This document shows positions 1 to 8,228 of a DNA stretch of 64,000 nucleotides, in pieces. The notes beneath the pieces are model-generated. The model did no database searches. It was not told where the DNA came from and worked only from the letters and a program-made list of their open reading frames with translations. Source of the DNA: Collibacillus ludicampi (GTDB lineage: Bacteria > Bacillota > Bacilli > Tumebacillales > BOQE01); contig NZ_BOQE01000001.1 in the NCBI RefSeq assembly GCF_023705585.1, positions 1,067,341 to 1,131,340 on the forward strand, read 5' to 3'. A program made the translations under genes and the position numbers. Numbering within the stretch: position 1 is the first letter of the stretch; the number at the start of each line of letters is the position of its first letter.

Positions 1-97
1 TCAGAATGTCCTTTTTTTCATGGGCCAGAGACAATAACGCTTCATGCGCTTGAAGCAACTCATCGAAAATGGCGAACAACTGTTTTTCGTCTGTCAC
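1..97 (-). CDS. flgN: FlgN-like flagellar chaperone, N-terminal fragment (runs off the window)
   Basis: Only the first 32 codons are in the window; the rest lies to the left. The start is a GTG at position 97 preceded by an AGGCGGTG ribosome binding site that overlaps the end of flgM. The visible peptide (about residues 1-32) is helical and hydrophilic, with the pattern LFAIFDELLQAHEALLSLA, which fits the N-terminal helix of FlgN, the cytosolic chaperone for the hook-filament junction proteins FlgK and FlgL. The assignment rests mainly on position: FlgN directly follows FlgM in Bacillales and flgK/flgL would come next. The fragment is too short for a firm domain call. Confidence 0.7.
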   Translation of the reverse strand, partial: MTDEKQLFAIFDELLQAHEALLSLAHEKKDIL

Positions 98-109
98 ACG
101 ATCACCGCC

Positions 110-412
110 TCATCGTTTGCCATGCCAGAAATCCACGATTTTCTCCGCCACTTGCCTTGAGTCCACACGGTAGGTTCCCGCCTTGATCGCCTGACGAATG
201 GTCTCAATACGCTCAGTGTTTGCTGAGGGAACATTCGAAGTGTCTTGTACGGTTGTGCCGCTCGCCGATTCTTCCGCCAAACGCTTCGCTTCGTTTGAAA
301 TCTCGATCTGGTCTTGGCGATTGCCGCGGCGCCGTTCTTCACGCGGGACTTGCGCACCGATCTTCTGATACGCTTGTATCGGCGCTGTCCGCTGAATGTC
401 ATTGATTTTCAT
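110..412 (-). CDS. flgM: Anti-sigma-28 factor FlgM
   Basis: A 100-residue protein, normal size for FlgM. It holds SigD (sigma-28) inactive until the flagellar hook is complete. The sequence starts MKINDIQR, has the polar Gln/Arg-rich middle and the DQIEISNEAKRLAE segment (about residues 37-50), and ends with a helical region RIETIRQAIKAGTYRVDSRQ then VAEKIVDF, the sigma-binding core typical of the family. The ATG at 412 is chosen because GGAAGGGG lies 8-9 bases upstream; an in-frame upstream extension has no such site and reads through the promoter region. It is followed within 15 bases by flgN and preceded at a distance by yvyF, the standard Bacillales late-flagellar order. Confidence 0.93.
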   Translation of the reverse strand: MKINDIQRTAPIQAYQKIGAQVPREERRRGNRQDQIEISNEAKRLAEESASGTTVQDTSNVPSANTERIETIRQAIKAGTYRVDSRQVAEKIVDFWHGKR

Positions 413-615
413 TCCATACACCCCTTCCGAAAAAAAGAGCCGAAACATGTCTTTCTCCATGTATCGGCTCTTTTTGCACTTTTGCAAAGAGATGAGAATC
501 CGTGTATTCTTTCGTGACGGTCAATCATTGCACGTTATCGGCGAGAATCACCTTCAGATCCGCTTTTTTATACAGGATGGAGATTCCGCTCGATACGGTT
601 TCCATCCTCCAATGA

Positions 616-999
616 CTAATTTTTGAAATAATACTTACCGGATTTCTTTTCCATAGAAGACTTCTCTTTTTTAACACTTTCGAATCCTTTTTGTAATTCG
701 GCTGTACATTTGGAACAAAAACGCCCTTTGGAAATCAAATCGTTGCACCTTTCGCACGGATAAGTAAGATTGGGTGTATTGACCACTGTGAGGCGTCCTT
801 CTCGAATAAACCGGATGATTACGTCAATCGGAACGCCTGTTTCTTCACTGACTTCATAGGTCGAAGCATAGCGATTTTCTTTCAGGTAGTTTCTTACATC
901 CAAGAATTGTTGCTCTTCTTCGCGAATGCAAATGGGGCATATATCACGCGCCACCTTATTGAATAAGCGGCCGCAGTTCCGACAATTGGCCAATCCCAT
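616..999 (-). CDS. yvyF: YvyF-family flagellar operon zinc-ribbon protein
   Basis: A 127-residue protein. Four Cys pairs are visible: CRNC (about 6-9), CPIC (21-24), CERC (81-84) and CSKC (94-97), making two zinc-ribbon-like knuckles. Between them is a segment TYEVSEETGVPIDVIIRFIREGRL that looks like a MerR-type helix-turn-helix. This architecture is that of YvyF/TIGR03826 proteins encoded just upstream of flgM in Bacillales, thought to be regulators of flagellar gene expression. The ATG at 999 has GGAG 9 bases upstream; an alternative in-frame ATG at 1023 has no better site. In B. subtilis the gene upstream is comFC; here comFC lies 21 kb away, so the cluster has been split. Confidence 0.88.
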   Translation of the reverse strand: MGLANCRNCGRLFNKVARDICPICIREEEQQFLDVRNYLKENRYASTYEVSEETGVPIDVIIRFIREGRLTVVNTPNLTYPCERCNDLISKGRFCSKCTAELQKGFESVKKEKSSMEKKSGKYYFKN

Positions 1000-1165
1000 T
1001 CCGATCCACTCCTTCACCGACATTATACGGCAGGAGCAAGAAAATGTCGCTAGTTTTGGGAGAATTCTTTCATTGCTAAGCGAACATTGAAGTCCTGTGA
1101 AAAAGTCATAGATCAATAGGTAAATGCATCGTGAATGTCGAAGAGATAAGAAAACATAGAAAGAA

Positions 1166-1616
1166 ATGAGCGATTACGATGAAATCGAAAGCATCAAGGC
1201 AATCATAATCCATCTTGTGGATTCGTGTATCACTGCCGGCTTAATGAAATCTGACGTTTACGTGGGAGTTTACGGGACTCACGTACGTGCCCAAGTGTCC
1301 GTTCATATCCTGAGGAAATCACGCTGCCCCCGTTCAAACGCATACAATCGGAAGGCAAATACCGACAAATCCAGAATAGGCGTATTCGTTGTGTGAACAT
1401 GCCTTTGCAGAAGCGAAAACGGTATATGGACTGGATCGAACGCGAAGTAGGGGTCTGGAATGTGTGCAGAAACAAGCGCTGCTCGCCATAATTGTTAAAA
1501 CTCTGAAATGCCGGTTTAAGAAAAAACGACCTAAAACCGGGATTTTAGACTGCCAAAATCCGTCTTTCACCGGACTTTTAGACGTTTTAGACCAATCGAT
1601 TGGAAATACTAAATAA
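1166..1616 (+). pseudogene. Relic of a DDE transposase (IS1182/IS5-like C-terminus), frameshifted
   Basis: In the plus-strand frame ending at 1616, residues CEHAFAEAKTVYGLDRTR then SRGLECVQKQALLAIIVKTL (about 1392-1510) match the conserved C-terminal DDE region of IS1182-type transposases, where a Glu near an Ala-Lys-x-x-hydrophobic-Gly-Leu and RGLxKV precede a hydrophobic helix. The preceding part (YPEEITLPPFKRIQSEGK, YRQIQNRRIRC, about 1308-1393) is in a different frame, so at least one frameshift separates them. No N-terminal domain, start codon or terminal inverted repeats were seen. This is a degraded insertion-sequence scar at the point where the flagellar cluster was separated from comFC. 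Confidence 0.5.
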
Positions 1617-1649
1617 TAAGGATATGTTCAAGATCGGAGTCGATGGTTC

Positions 1650-1862
1650 ATGAGAAAATATACGTTATTGAGTATTGAAGAACGAATAAAAAAATCGAGA
1701 GGATTGCAAAACATGATTCAAAGCCGAAGAGAGCAACGGCCAAATGATAACAAACCTCGAACAGAGGAAGAAAAATTAATATTGATGGAAAGTTCCTATA
1801 GAAACTGGGAGAGAGATATGGTGAAAGTGGGAAAGAGGAAGTGGAAATATGTTGGAAAATAA
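1650..1862 (+). CDS. Small hypothetical basic protein
   Basis: A 70-residue open frame, strongly charged (Lys/Arg/Glu-rich: EERIKKSRGLQNMIQSRREQ) without membrane segments or a motif I recognise. A GGAG lies about 10 bases upstream of the ATG. It sits directly after the transposase relic, on the same strand, in a low-information region. It may be a real small gene or part of the decayed mobile element; nothing in the sequence decides between these. Confidence 0.25.
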   Translation: MRKYTLLSIEERIKKSRGLQNMIQSRREQRPNDNKPRTEEEKLILMESSYRNWERDMVKVGKRKWKYVGK

Positions 1863-1922
1863 GGAGAAGTATCTCGCGTAGACAACCGCCATGCTGGGCG
1901 CTCACAAAAAATAAACCAGCCG

Positions 1923-2246
1923 TCACTGACTGGATAATTGCTGCTTGTTCATTTCCTTCATCACATTCACGTCCAACCATAGATCCGAATATTGTTTGTG
2001 CACTAAGCGAATAGTCATATCTAGTTGCATAACTCGGGTTTCAATCGTATTTGCTTGTGACTGCAGGTGTTTCAAATCGGTTTTGACTTCTCGCACGTCC
2101 TTTTCTATGTTTTCTAACCTTTGTTCAACTTTCTCTAACCTTTTTTCAACGTTCTCTAGCCTTTGTTCAAAACTCTCTAACCTTTGTTCAAGCCGATCAA
2201 AACGACTACCCATTTGTTCCATTAATTGTTTCAATAATTCTTCCAT
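1923..2246 (-). CDS. Small coiled-coil protein
   Basis: A 107-residue protein made almost wholly of heptads. The core repeats the pattern RLExxEx several times in succession (RLESFEQ, RLENVEK, RLEKVEQ, RLENIEK; about residues 22-50), followed by a less regular helix and the tail LWLDVNVMKEMNKQQ. The start has a GGGGAGG site about 12 bases upstream. Such short, exact-heptad proteins are common near mobile DNA in Bacillales and have no assigned role. The repeats are also visible as a 21-base periodic run of ctctaacctttgttcaa-like units at about 2105-2200, so replication slippage probably shaped its length. Confidence 0.65.
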   Translation of the reverse strand: MEELLKQLMEQMGSRFDRLEQRLESFEQRLENVEKRLEKVEQRLENIEKDVREVKTDLKHLQSQANTIETRVMQLDMTIRLVHKQYSDLWLDVNVMKEMNKQQLSSQ

Positions 2247-2370
2247 CGCGTTTCGGCACCTCCCCTTTTAGAATTATATCACTCATTTGATTGGTACGGT
2301 ACAACCTTCAAATGTCTATCCTCGTAGGTGATAACCTTAACCTTTCGACCACGCCCCATTGAACACACCC

Positions 2371-3321
2371 TCAAGCGAGCATCACTTGTGCAAGCTCGCG
2401 TGCCGCGTTTCTCGCGATCTCTTGTGCCTCTTCCACGGTAACCGCAACAAAACGGACGATGGCTCCGGGAGCTGACTGTGCCAATTTGGGCAAATCGGCG
2501 GAGATCACCGTGGCGATTTTGGGGTAGCCGCCTGTCGTTTGGCGGTCGGCCAGCAGGATGATCGGTTGTCCGTTCGCCGGAACTTGGATCGCCCCTTCCG
2601 GAATCGCGTCGGAGATGATCTCCGCCCGCCCACGGTGGGCCAACGGCGGCCCTTCCAAACGATAGCCCATGCGATCCGACTGCGGTGTGATGCGATACGT
2701 GCTTGAGAGAAATGTTGCGATCGCTGCTTGCGTAAAGTGATCCTCTTGCGGGCCGAGTACGACACGTACCACCGTTTCTTCCCCGTGGGATGCGATATAG
2801 TCAGGCGTTTTGCTCAGTCGCCGAGGCGCGAATGTCACTGCGGGTTCACCGATCGGCAATATGTCCCCCGTTTGCAAGGCACGACCTTGAAAGCCGCCAA
2901 TGTGCCCTTTCAGATACGTGGAACGGGAGCCCATCACGATCGATACATCGATCCCGCCGGCAACCGCAAGATATGCCCGCACACCTCTGACCGGTTTGCC
3001 AAACTGAAGCACAGAGCCTGCCGATACATCGTGTGATGTCCATAGAGAAATGGGACGGCCATCTAATGTGGCTGACAAATCGGCACCCGTTATGGAAATT
3101 ACTGTATCTTGATCTAAGACGATCTCCGGGCCAATGAGTGTAACTTCCAGGCATGCCGCACCTGGGGGATTTCCTACAAGCCAGTTGGCTGTTTCCAGGG
3201 CGAAACGGTCAAGTGCTCCTGCCACGGGGATTCCGCTTTTCTGATGGCCATAACGCCCTAAATCTTGGATCGTAATGAAAGGCCCTTTGGGCGCTTTGCG
3301 AACAGTGATGGTGCCTGGCAT
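2371..3321 (-). CDS. pxpC: 5-oxoprolinase subunit C
   Basis: A 316-residue protein of the biotin-dependent-carboxyltransferase-like (KipA/AHS2) family. Characteristic segments are TIQDLGRYGHQKSGIPVAGALD near the N-terminus (about 17-38), RAYLAVAGGIDV with MGSRSTYLKGHIGGFQGRAL in the middle, and QSDRMGYRLEGPPL with GAIQVPANGQPIILLADRQTTGGYPKIATV near the C-terminus. With PxpA and PxpB it hydrolyses 5-oxo-L-proline (pyroglutamate) to glutamate using ATP. The ATG at 3321 has GAGGTG upstream. It is last in the pxpB-pxpA-pxpC row, 184 bases after pxpA. Length and motifs are normal. Confidence 0.93.
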   Translation of the reverse strand: MPGTITVRKAPKGPFITIQDLGRYGHQKSGIPVAGALDRFALETANWLVGNPPGAACLEVTLIGPEIVLDQDTVISITGADLSATLDGRPISLWTSHDVSAGSVLQFGKPVRGVRAYLAVAGGIDVSIVMGSRSTYLKGHIGGFQGRALQTGDILPIGEPAVTFAPRRLSKTPDYIASHGEETVVRVVLGPQEDHFTQAAIATFLSSTYRITPQSDRMGYRLEGPPLAHRGRAEIISDAIPEGAIQVPANGQPIILLADRQTTGGYPKIATVISADLPKLAQSAPGAIVRFVAVTVEEAQEIARNAARELAQVMLA

Positions 3322-3505
3322 ATAAACACCTCGATTCTGGTATGTAGCGGATTGCTTGTCCTGTTGACTGTGATACGGTAATACAATTTTACGCTAGCAA
3401 GTTGGATCCAACAAACAAAAATGCGTCCCCCACAATTACACTTACACGATTAGAAGATGATCGGCTCTTGTGAAAGGTTTAGTGTTAGGGAGTCAGCGCC
3501 TTGTA

Positions 3506-4264
3506 TCACTCCCCTACCGCACGCAACTCCACTCCGGAGGATTGCAGCCGCTCCCGAATCTCTTTCACAAAAGCGAGCGCCTTGGGACCATCCCCGTGCA
3601 CACAGACCGTGTCCGCTTGAATGGGGACATCCGTTCCGTCAGTCGCGCGAACGACCCCTTCGCGCAACATGCGGATTACCCTCTCGGCAGCTTCTTGCGC
3701 ATCATGCAGCATCGCATCCGTCCGGGAACGTGGCGTGAGTGTCCCGTCTGCTTGATACGTGCGATCGGCAAAAACCTCTTGTGCCACGCGAAGCCCTGCG
3801 CGTTCTCCCGCTTTGACCAGTTCACTTCCTGCAAGCCCGAACAAAATCAAGTTTCGGTCGACGTCACGAACCGCCGTCGCGATCGCTTCCGCCAGTACCG
3901 CGTCGCGTGCCGCCATGTTGTAAAGGGCTCCGTGGGGTTTCACATGTTGGAGACAAACGCCCACTGTGGCCGCGATGGCGGCAAGTGCACCGATTTGATA
4001 GGCGGTCAGCGCATACGCTTCTTCCGGTGTGATACGCATGTCGCGACGGCCAAATCCCACGAGATCGGGCAAGCCAGGATGAGCGCCGATCGCGGTTCCA
4101 TGCGCTTTCGCAAGCTTTACTGTCTTGAGCATGACCTGGGGATCTCCCGCATGGAATCCGCAAGCGATATTGACCGATGTAACAAGTGGAATCACTGCCT
4201 CGTCTTGCCCGATCGTATACACGCCGAAGCTTTCTCCCAGATCACAATTCAAGTCCACACGCAT
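3506..4264 (-). CDS. pxpA: 5-oxoprolinase subunit A (LamB/YcsF family)
   Basis: A 252-residue protein of the LamB/YcsF family with the diagnostic N-terminus [12 protein letters not shown] (residues 3-14), then [28 protein letters not shown], and VKPHGALYN (about 109-117). It is the cytosolic subunit that acts with PxpB and PxpC to open the 5-oxoproline ring. The start has TAGGAGGCGAG a few bases upstream. Upstream it is separated from pxpB by about 470 bases that hold a nested palindromic repeat, so co-transcription would have to pass through a long hairpin. Length matches the family. Confidence 0.94.
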   Translation of the reverse strand: MRVDLNCDLGESFGVYTIGQDEAVIPLVTSVNIACGFHAGDPQVMLKTVKLAKAHGTAIGAHPGLPDLVGFGRRDMRITPEEAYALTAYQIGALAAIAATVGVCLQHVKPHGALYNMAARDAVLAEAIATAVRDVDRNLILFGLAGSELVKAGERAGLRVAQEVFADRTYQADGTLTPRSRTDAMLHDAQEAAERVIRMLREGVVRATDGTDVPIQADTVCVHGDGPKALAFVKEIRERLQSSGVELRAVGE

Positions 4265-4310
4265 GGATCTCGCCTCCTACTTAGAAAAATAATTAGAAAA
4301 TCTGTGGTTT

Positions 4311-4640
4311 ATGGGCGTATGCTTTGAGGTCGCGCTCCTTGGAGTTCTTCGTTTCGGGCATATGCTTGGCGTTCATGCTCCGTGGAGGTCGTTTCAGCGG
4401 GTATATGCATTGCGCTCATGCTCCGTGAAGGTCGTCTCGCATGGAATAATGATCAAATGCCGCGAGACGACCTTCAAAGTCGCTATTACGCGCAATGCAT
4501 ATACCCTTTTACGTCCGAAAGGAAGCGAGACGACCTCCAAGGTCGCTGTTTCACGCCAAGCATATGCCTTCTTAACGGTTTATAGAAAGCGGAACGACCT
4601 TCCACTCACCTCTTCGCTGCAAAGAGATACAACCCATCCA
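4311..4640. repeat. Nested palindromic repeat, copy A (about 330 bp)
   Basis: This gap between pxpB and pxpA has no gene. It contains nested inverted repeats: AAGGTCGTCTCGC at 4428-4440 pairs with 4462-4474; GGGTATATGCATTGCGC at 4399-4415 pairs perfectly with 4490-4506; GGAGGTCGTTTC at 4384-4395 pairs with 4527-4538 (one wobble); GGCATATGCTTGGCG at 4357-4371 pairs perfectly with 4554-4568. The left arm holds a direct repeat of the motif CATGCTCCGTGAAGGTCGT at 4374 and 4417, 43 bp apart. A second copy with the same layout is at about 23.95-24.29 kb. The remaining 4640-4735 shows nothing recognisable. Confidence 0.85.
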
Positions 4641-4735
4641 AAAGCCGCTCAGTTTCATATAGCAGCCTTAAACTTCCTCTTTCCGCACGAAATATTTTCC
4701 TCTTATGATGGTTCCTCCCATGCGACATGGGGACG

Positions 4736-5452
4736 TCATTCCGATACGATGTTCACTTTCTGAGAGTTCGCTATCTTTTCATACGTCTCTGCGTCAATCG
4801 GAACGAAACGCACCCGATCCCCCGCCGACAAGAGGACGGGATGTTCGCGTGTTGGATCGTAAAGTTTGAGCGGGGTTCTGCCGATGATTCTCCATCCGCC
4901 CGGCGTTTCGCTCGGATAGACACCCGTTTGTTTGTCTGCGATGCCTACAGAACCAGCAGGGATGCGGAGACGCGGCTTTTCCAGACGTGGGGTGGCCAGG
5001 CGTTCGTCCATCCCTCCCAAATAGGGAAAACCGGGAGAAAAACCCAACATATAGATGAGATATTCTGCGCCACTATGTAACTTCACGACCTCTTCGACAG
5101 ACATGCCGCAATGTTTCGCCACGTCTTCAAGATCGGGACCAAACTCTCCGCCGTAAAGCACAGGTATTTCTACAAGGCGGGCGGGAGGCATTTCCTCCAG
5201 GGACAAGTCATCCAACAGGTCACTCAGGCGGATGGCGAGCTCCCGATATCCAATGATGAGAGGATCATAATACACGGCAAGGCTGCGATAAGTCGGTACC
5301 CATTCTATGATCCCCTGGATCGGCTCCGCATCCAACATCTTGGAAAGTGCACGCACATGATCATGAATGAGCGGAGAGATTTCATCACCGAATTCGACCA
5401 ACAACCCCCGATCCCCGAGCGGCAGCATCCGTGCCGGGCGATACAGTGTCAT
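4736..5452 (-). CDS. pxpB: 5-oxoprolinase subunit B (KipI/AHS1 family)
   Basis: A 238-residue protein with the AHS1/KipI pattern: GDRGLLVEFGDEISP at the N-terminus (about 13-27), GIIEWVPTYRSLAVYYDP (about 47-64), and the signature EYLIYMLGFSPGFPYLGGMDERLATPR (about 129-155) followed by AGSVGIADKQTGVYPSETPGGWRIIGRTP. Members act either as a 5-oxoprolinase subunit or as the KipI inhibitor of KinA; the adjacent pxpA and pxpC favour 5-oxoprolinase here. It starts at ATG 5452 with GGGGGAC 7 bases upstream, 125 bases downstream of an IclR regulator on the same strand. Confidence 0.93.
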   Translation of the reverse strand: MTLYRPARMLPLGDRGLLVEFGDEISPLIHDHVRALSKMLDAEPIQGIIEWVPTYRSLAVYYDPLIIGYRELAIRLSDLLDDLSLEEMPPARLVEIPVLYGGEFGPDLEDVAKHCGMSVEEVVKLHSGAEYLIYMLGFSPGFPYLGGMDERLATPRLEKPRLRIPAGSVGIADKQTGVYPSETPGGWRIIGRTPLKLYDPTREHPVLLSAGDRVRFVPIDAETYEKIANSQKVNIVSE

Positions 5453-5577
5453 GCGATTAGTCCCCCGCTTTCCCGAATGTTTGTTTCATGTTCGATGGCC
5501 GCTTCCATCGCCAACGTTTACCCTTAACCCGAAACCTACGGATACAATCAAGACACAGATCAGTTTCAACGTTCCGA

Positions 5578-6372
5578 TTACCGCTTATAGCCCAATGATT
5601 TTGAAATTTCTTCTGCCGTCCGCCTTGCTGCAGCTAACAAGACGGGAATGTCTTTTTCTTGAAAACGCGTATCCGGGCCCGCTAGAGAAAGACCCGCTAC
5701 ACACTGCCCCCGATGATCGAAAATGGGAAGGCCGATAGCTGCCGTACCTTCTTCAAGTTCCGCGTAAGAGACTGTATATCCCTTTCTCCTCGATTCACGC
5801 AAAACTGAAATTAGCTTGTCCCGATCGGTAAGGGTTCTTGACGCGTACGCCTTTAAGTCGACCCTTTGGAGATAAGATTCAATTTCTTCATCACTTTTGT
5901 AAGCCAACAAGATGCGCGGGCATGCGCCGGCATACAAGGGAGCACGTCTTCCCACTCTGGTATACACGCGAACAGGATGATTGCAATCCACTTTTTCGAT
6001 ATAAATTGCCTCATCTCCATCAGCAACGACGAGATTCACCGCTTCATCCACTTCATCGCATAATTGTTTCATCAACGGAAGAGAAATCGCGCGTATGTCG
6101 AGGCGGTCGGCAACCAACTGTCCATACTCTAACCAAGTAAGGCCGAGGCGATATCCGTATCCCTCCGTTCCCGGTGCGAGCAATCCGGCTGACACCAGAC
6201 TCGTGACAAGCCGGTGAACCGTCGTTTTCGGCCAACCGGTGACGGCAACCAGTTCATCTAACGTAACGGTCGGTCGGTCTCTCCAATGCACAAGCAGTTC
6301 AAGCGCGCGGGACAAGCTCTTACTGGCTTCCAGTACCCGTCCCCCCTCAAACTTGTAGATATCCATATCCAT
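5578..6372 (-). CDS. IclR-family transcriptional regulator
   Basis: A 264-residue protein with an N-terminal winged helix (about 15-75: SLSRALELLVHW then LDELVAVTGWPKTTVHRLVTSLVSAGLL) and a C-terminal effector-binding domain (about 90-260) with RVGRRAPLYAGACPRILLAY and EEGTAAIGLPIFDHRGQCVAGLSLAGPDTRF, the usual IclR effector-pocket segments. It is the first gene of the pxp row on the same strand and probably controls it in response to 5-oxoproline or a related acid. The start is uncertain: ATG codons at 6372 and 6366 are both possible and neither has a clear Shine-Dalgarno. IclR regulators paired with pxp genes are common. Confidence 0.88.
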   Translation of the reverse strand: MDMDIYKFEGGRVLEASKSLSRALELLVHWRDRPTVTLDELVAVTGWPKTTVHRLVTSLVSAGLLAPGTEGYGYRLGLTWLEYGQLVADRLDIRAISLPLMKQLCDEVDEAVNLVVADGDEAIYIEKVDCNHPVRVYTRVGRRAPLYAGACPRILLAYKSDEEIESYLQRVDLKAYASRTLTDRDKLISVLRESRRKGYTVSYAELEEGTAAIGLPIFDHRGQCVAGLSLAGPDTRFQEKDIPVLLAAARRTAEEISKSLGYKR

Positions 6373-6784
6373 AATTAAGCTTTGATGTTATTTTCGGAAC
6401 TTTGGTTCCATTTTTATATTAGTATAAGATTACCTTTTTCCGTCGTCAATGGCACTCATATTTGTTTTCGGCGAAGTGTATGTTCATCAAGAAATCTTTG
6501 GCAATCAATTTTTAACCGTGATCTTTTTCTTGGATGTTAAAGAACACTACTCTCGCATGATTGATAAACTCAAAGAAACAGTTTCAAATCCCCGTATGAA
6601 AGTAGTTCGATTTATGAACCTCCTGCGATAGTTAATCATGATAGATGAGGGAAACTTTAAATAAATCCCATTTGGTCAGAAGGAGCTTGTTGAATAAATC
6701 CGTGAGGTAAAATCGAATAGCAAAAATCCGCCAATCGTTGGTAAGATAAAATGAGTAAACATCACCGCGACTAGCGGAATTATC

Positions 6785-6991
6785 TTGATTCAAGTACTAA
6801 ACATTACAAAAGAAAATCCTTGTAGCGATTCGAACGTGAGGACCTTATGGGCAAAGGAACATCCATATGTGAGTAGTGGACTTGGAAAGAAAATGATGAA
6901 TATGAGAACTGGTATCGAAAGGTTTTTCTCTATTCTCAAAGTCCAATCCCATCTTGAAAACCCATATTCGGCGAAAAACGTTAGCATGTGA
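6785..6991 (+). pseudogene. Possible transposase C-terminal scar
   Basis: Within the roughly 700-base gap between the IclR gene and the glycerate kinase gene, a plus-strand frame contains MNMRTGIERFFSILKVQSHLENPY (about 6900-6965, shown here only as the visible motif), resembling the x-x-IERxFSxLKxxxxLE element that carries the last catalytic Glu of DDE transposases. It stops soon after and the expected hydrophobic C-terminal helix is missing or out of frame. The rest of 6373-7076 is AT-rich and I see no other gene, no clear promoter and no intact inverted repeats. Weak evidence only. Confidence 0.3.
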
Positions 6992-7076
6992 TGACTGTCG
7001 GCGTACTCGTAAAACCACGCACACGTTGTTAGGCTGGACACAAACAACATTAGAGATTTTGAGTACTTTTTCATTG

Positions 7077-8228
7077 TCAACCACATTTCGTTGTGATGAA
7101 CCAATTTTTAGCATATAGCCTAATAATATTTTCTAGCGTGTCTACCAGGTATGAATATGCTCGTACCATCGATTCTTGCTCATTGATCGGTCTTGGACAT
7201 ATACTGAAAAATGCATCGATACCATGTTGATAGAGTTCTTGATACCCTTCACCCAGAGCACCGGATACACAAACTACAGTCTTACCAAATCGTTTTGCCC
7301 TTTTCGCAATTCCAATTACAGCTTTCCCGAATTCGGTCTGAAAGTCTGTCCGTCCTTCTCCCGTAATAACCAGTTCAACATCTTTTAAATGTTCATCAAT
7401 TTGAAAAAGATCTAAAATGACTTCGATGCCCGGCTCCAAGGTTGCTCCACAAAAGGCAACTAGTCCGGCACCAGTTCCCCCAGCCGCCCCTGCCCCAGGT
7501 AGGTTCAAGACATCCTTTCCGAGGTCTTTTTCTAGAATTCTAGCAAGATGGAGTAAGTTTTTATCTAATTGTTCTACCATCTCAGGGGTAGCTCCTTTTT
7601 GCGGACCGTAGACAGCGGAAGCTCCATTGGGACCGCAAAGCGGATTTATAACATCACAGATAACTTGTATCTGTACTTTTTTTAAACGAGGATGCATATT
7701 GCAAGTATCCAATTTAGCGATTTTGTCTATATGCCTTCCTCCCAATTGGATCTCATTCCCTTTCTCATCTAAAGCTCGCAAGCCTAACGCTTGTGCGAGC
7801 CCTACCCCACCATCATTGGTCGCACTTCCCCCAATAGCGATGATAAGTTTCTTTACTTCAGGATGATCAAGTGCCGCACGTATTACTTCCCCGGTCCCAT
7901 AAGTAGTAGTATCAAGTGGATTTCGCTCAATGTGAGACAGTTTCGTCAATCCCGAAGCAACCGCCATTTCCACTATTGCCGTATGTTCAATCAATCCAAA
8001 ATATGCCGTTATCGGTCTACCTAATGGATCTGTGGCCTTACAATGTATCTTCTTCCCCTTTAAAGCCTGTAAAACTACTTCAACTGTACCCTCTCCTCCA
8101 TCCGCGATAGGAATGCCAAGCACTTCGATATTTATCCCAACTCGCTTGACCGCCTCTTTAACAGCCTCAATCACTTCAAATGTCGACAGGCTTCCTTTAT
8201 AAGAATCAGATGCCACGAGAATTTTCAT
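7077..8228 (-). CDS. glxK: Glycerate kinase (GlxK/GarK type)
   Basis: A 383-residue glycerate kinase of the GckA-unrelated GlxK/GarK family, which phosphorylates D-glycerate, usually to 2-phosphoglycerate. Diagnostic segments: ASDSYKGSLSTFEV at the N-terminus, GIPIADGGEGTVEV (about 39-52), TYGTGEVIRAALDHP, IIAIGGSATNDGGVGLAQALG (about 130-150), LPGAGAAGGTGAG and LVITGEGRTDFQTEFGKA. It is the last gene of the ten-gene operon and its ATG overlaps the TGA of the upstream CoA-transferase by four bases (ATGA), so the two are translationally coupled. Its presence implies that the operon's substrate yields glycerate or glyceryl-CoA. Confidence 0.95.
   Translation of the reverse strand: MKILVASDSYKGSLSTFEVIEAVKEAVKRVGINIEVLGIPIADGGEGTVEVVLQALKGKKIHCKATDPLGRPITAYFGLIEHTAIVEMAVASGLTKLSHIERNPLDTTTYGTGEVIRAALDHPEVKKLIIAIGGSATNDGGVGLAQALGLRALDEKGNEIQLGGRHIDKIAKLDTCNMHPRLKKVQIQVICDVINPLCGPNGASAVYGPQKGATPEMVEQLDKNLLHLARILEKDLGKDVLNLPGAGAAGGTGAGLVAFCGATLEPGIEVILDLFQIDEHLKDVELVITGEGRTDFQTEFGKAVIGIAKRAKRFGKTVVCVSGALGEGYQELYQHGIDAFFSICPRPINEQESMVRAYSYLVDTLENIIRLYAKNWFITTKCG

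Noticed and set aside
2105-2200. CRISPR or minisatellite array
   Set aside because: The 21-bp units have no spacers and are the coding repeat of the coiled-coil gene.
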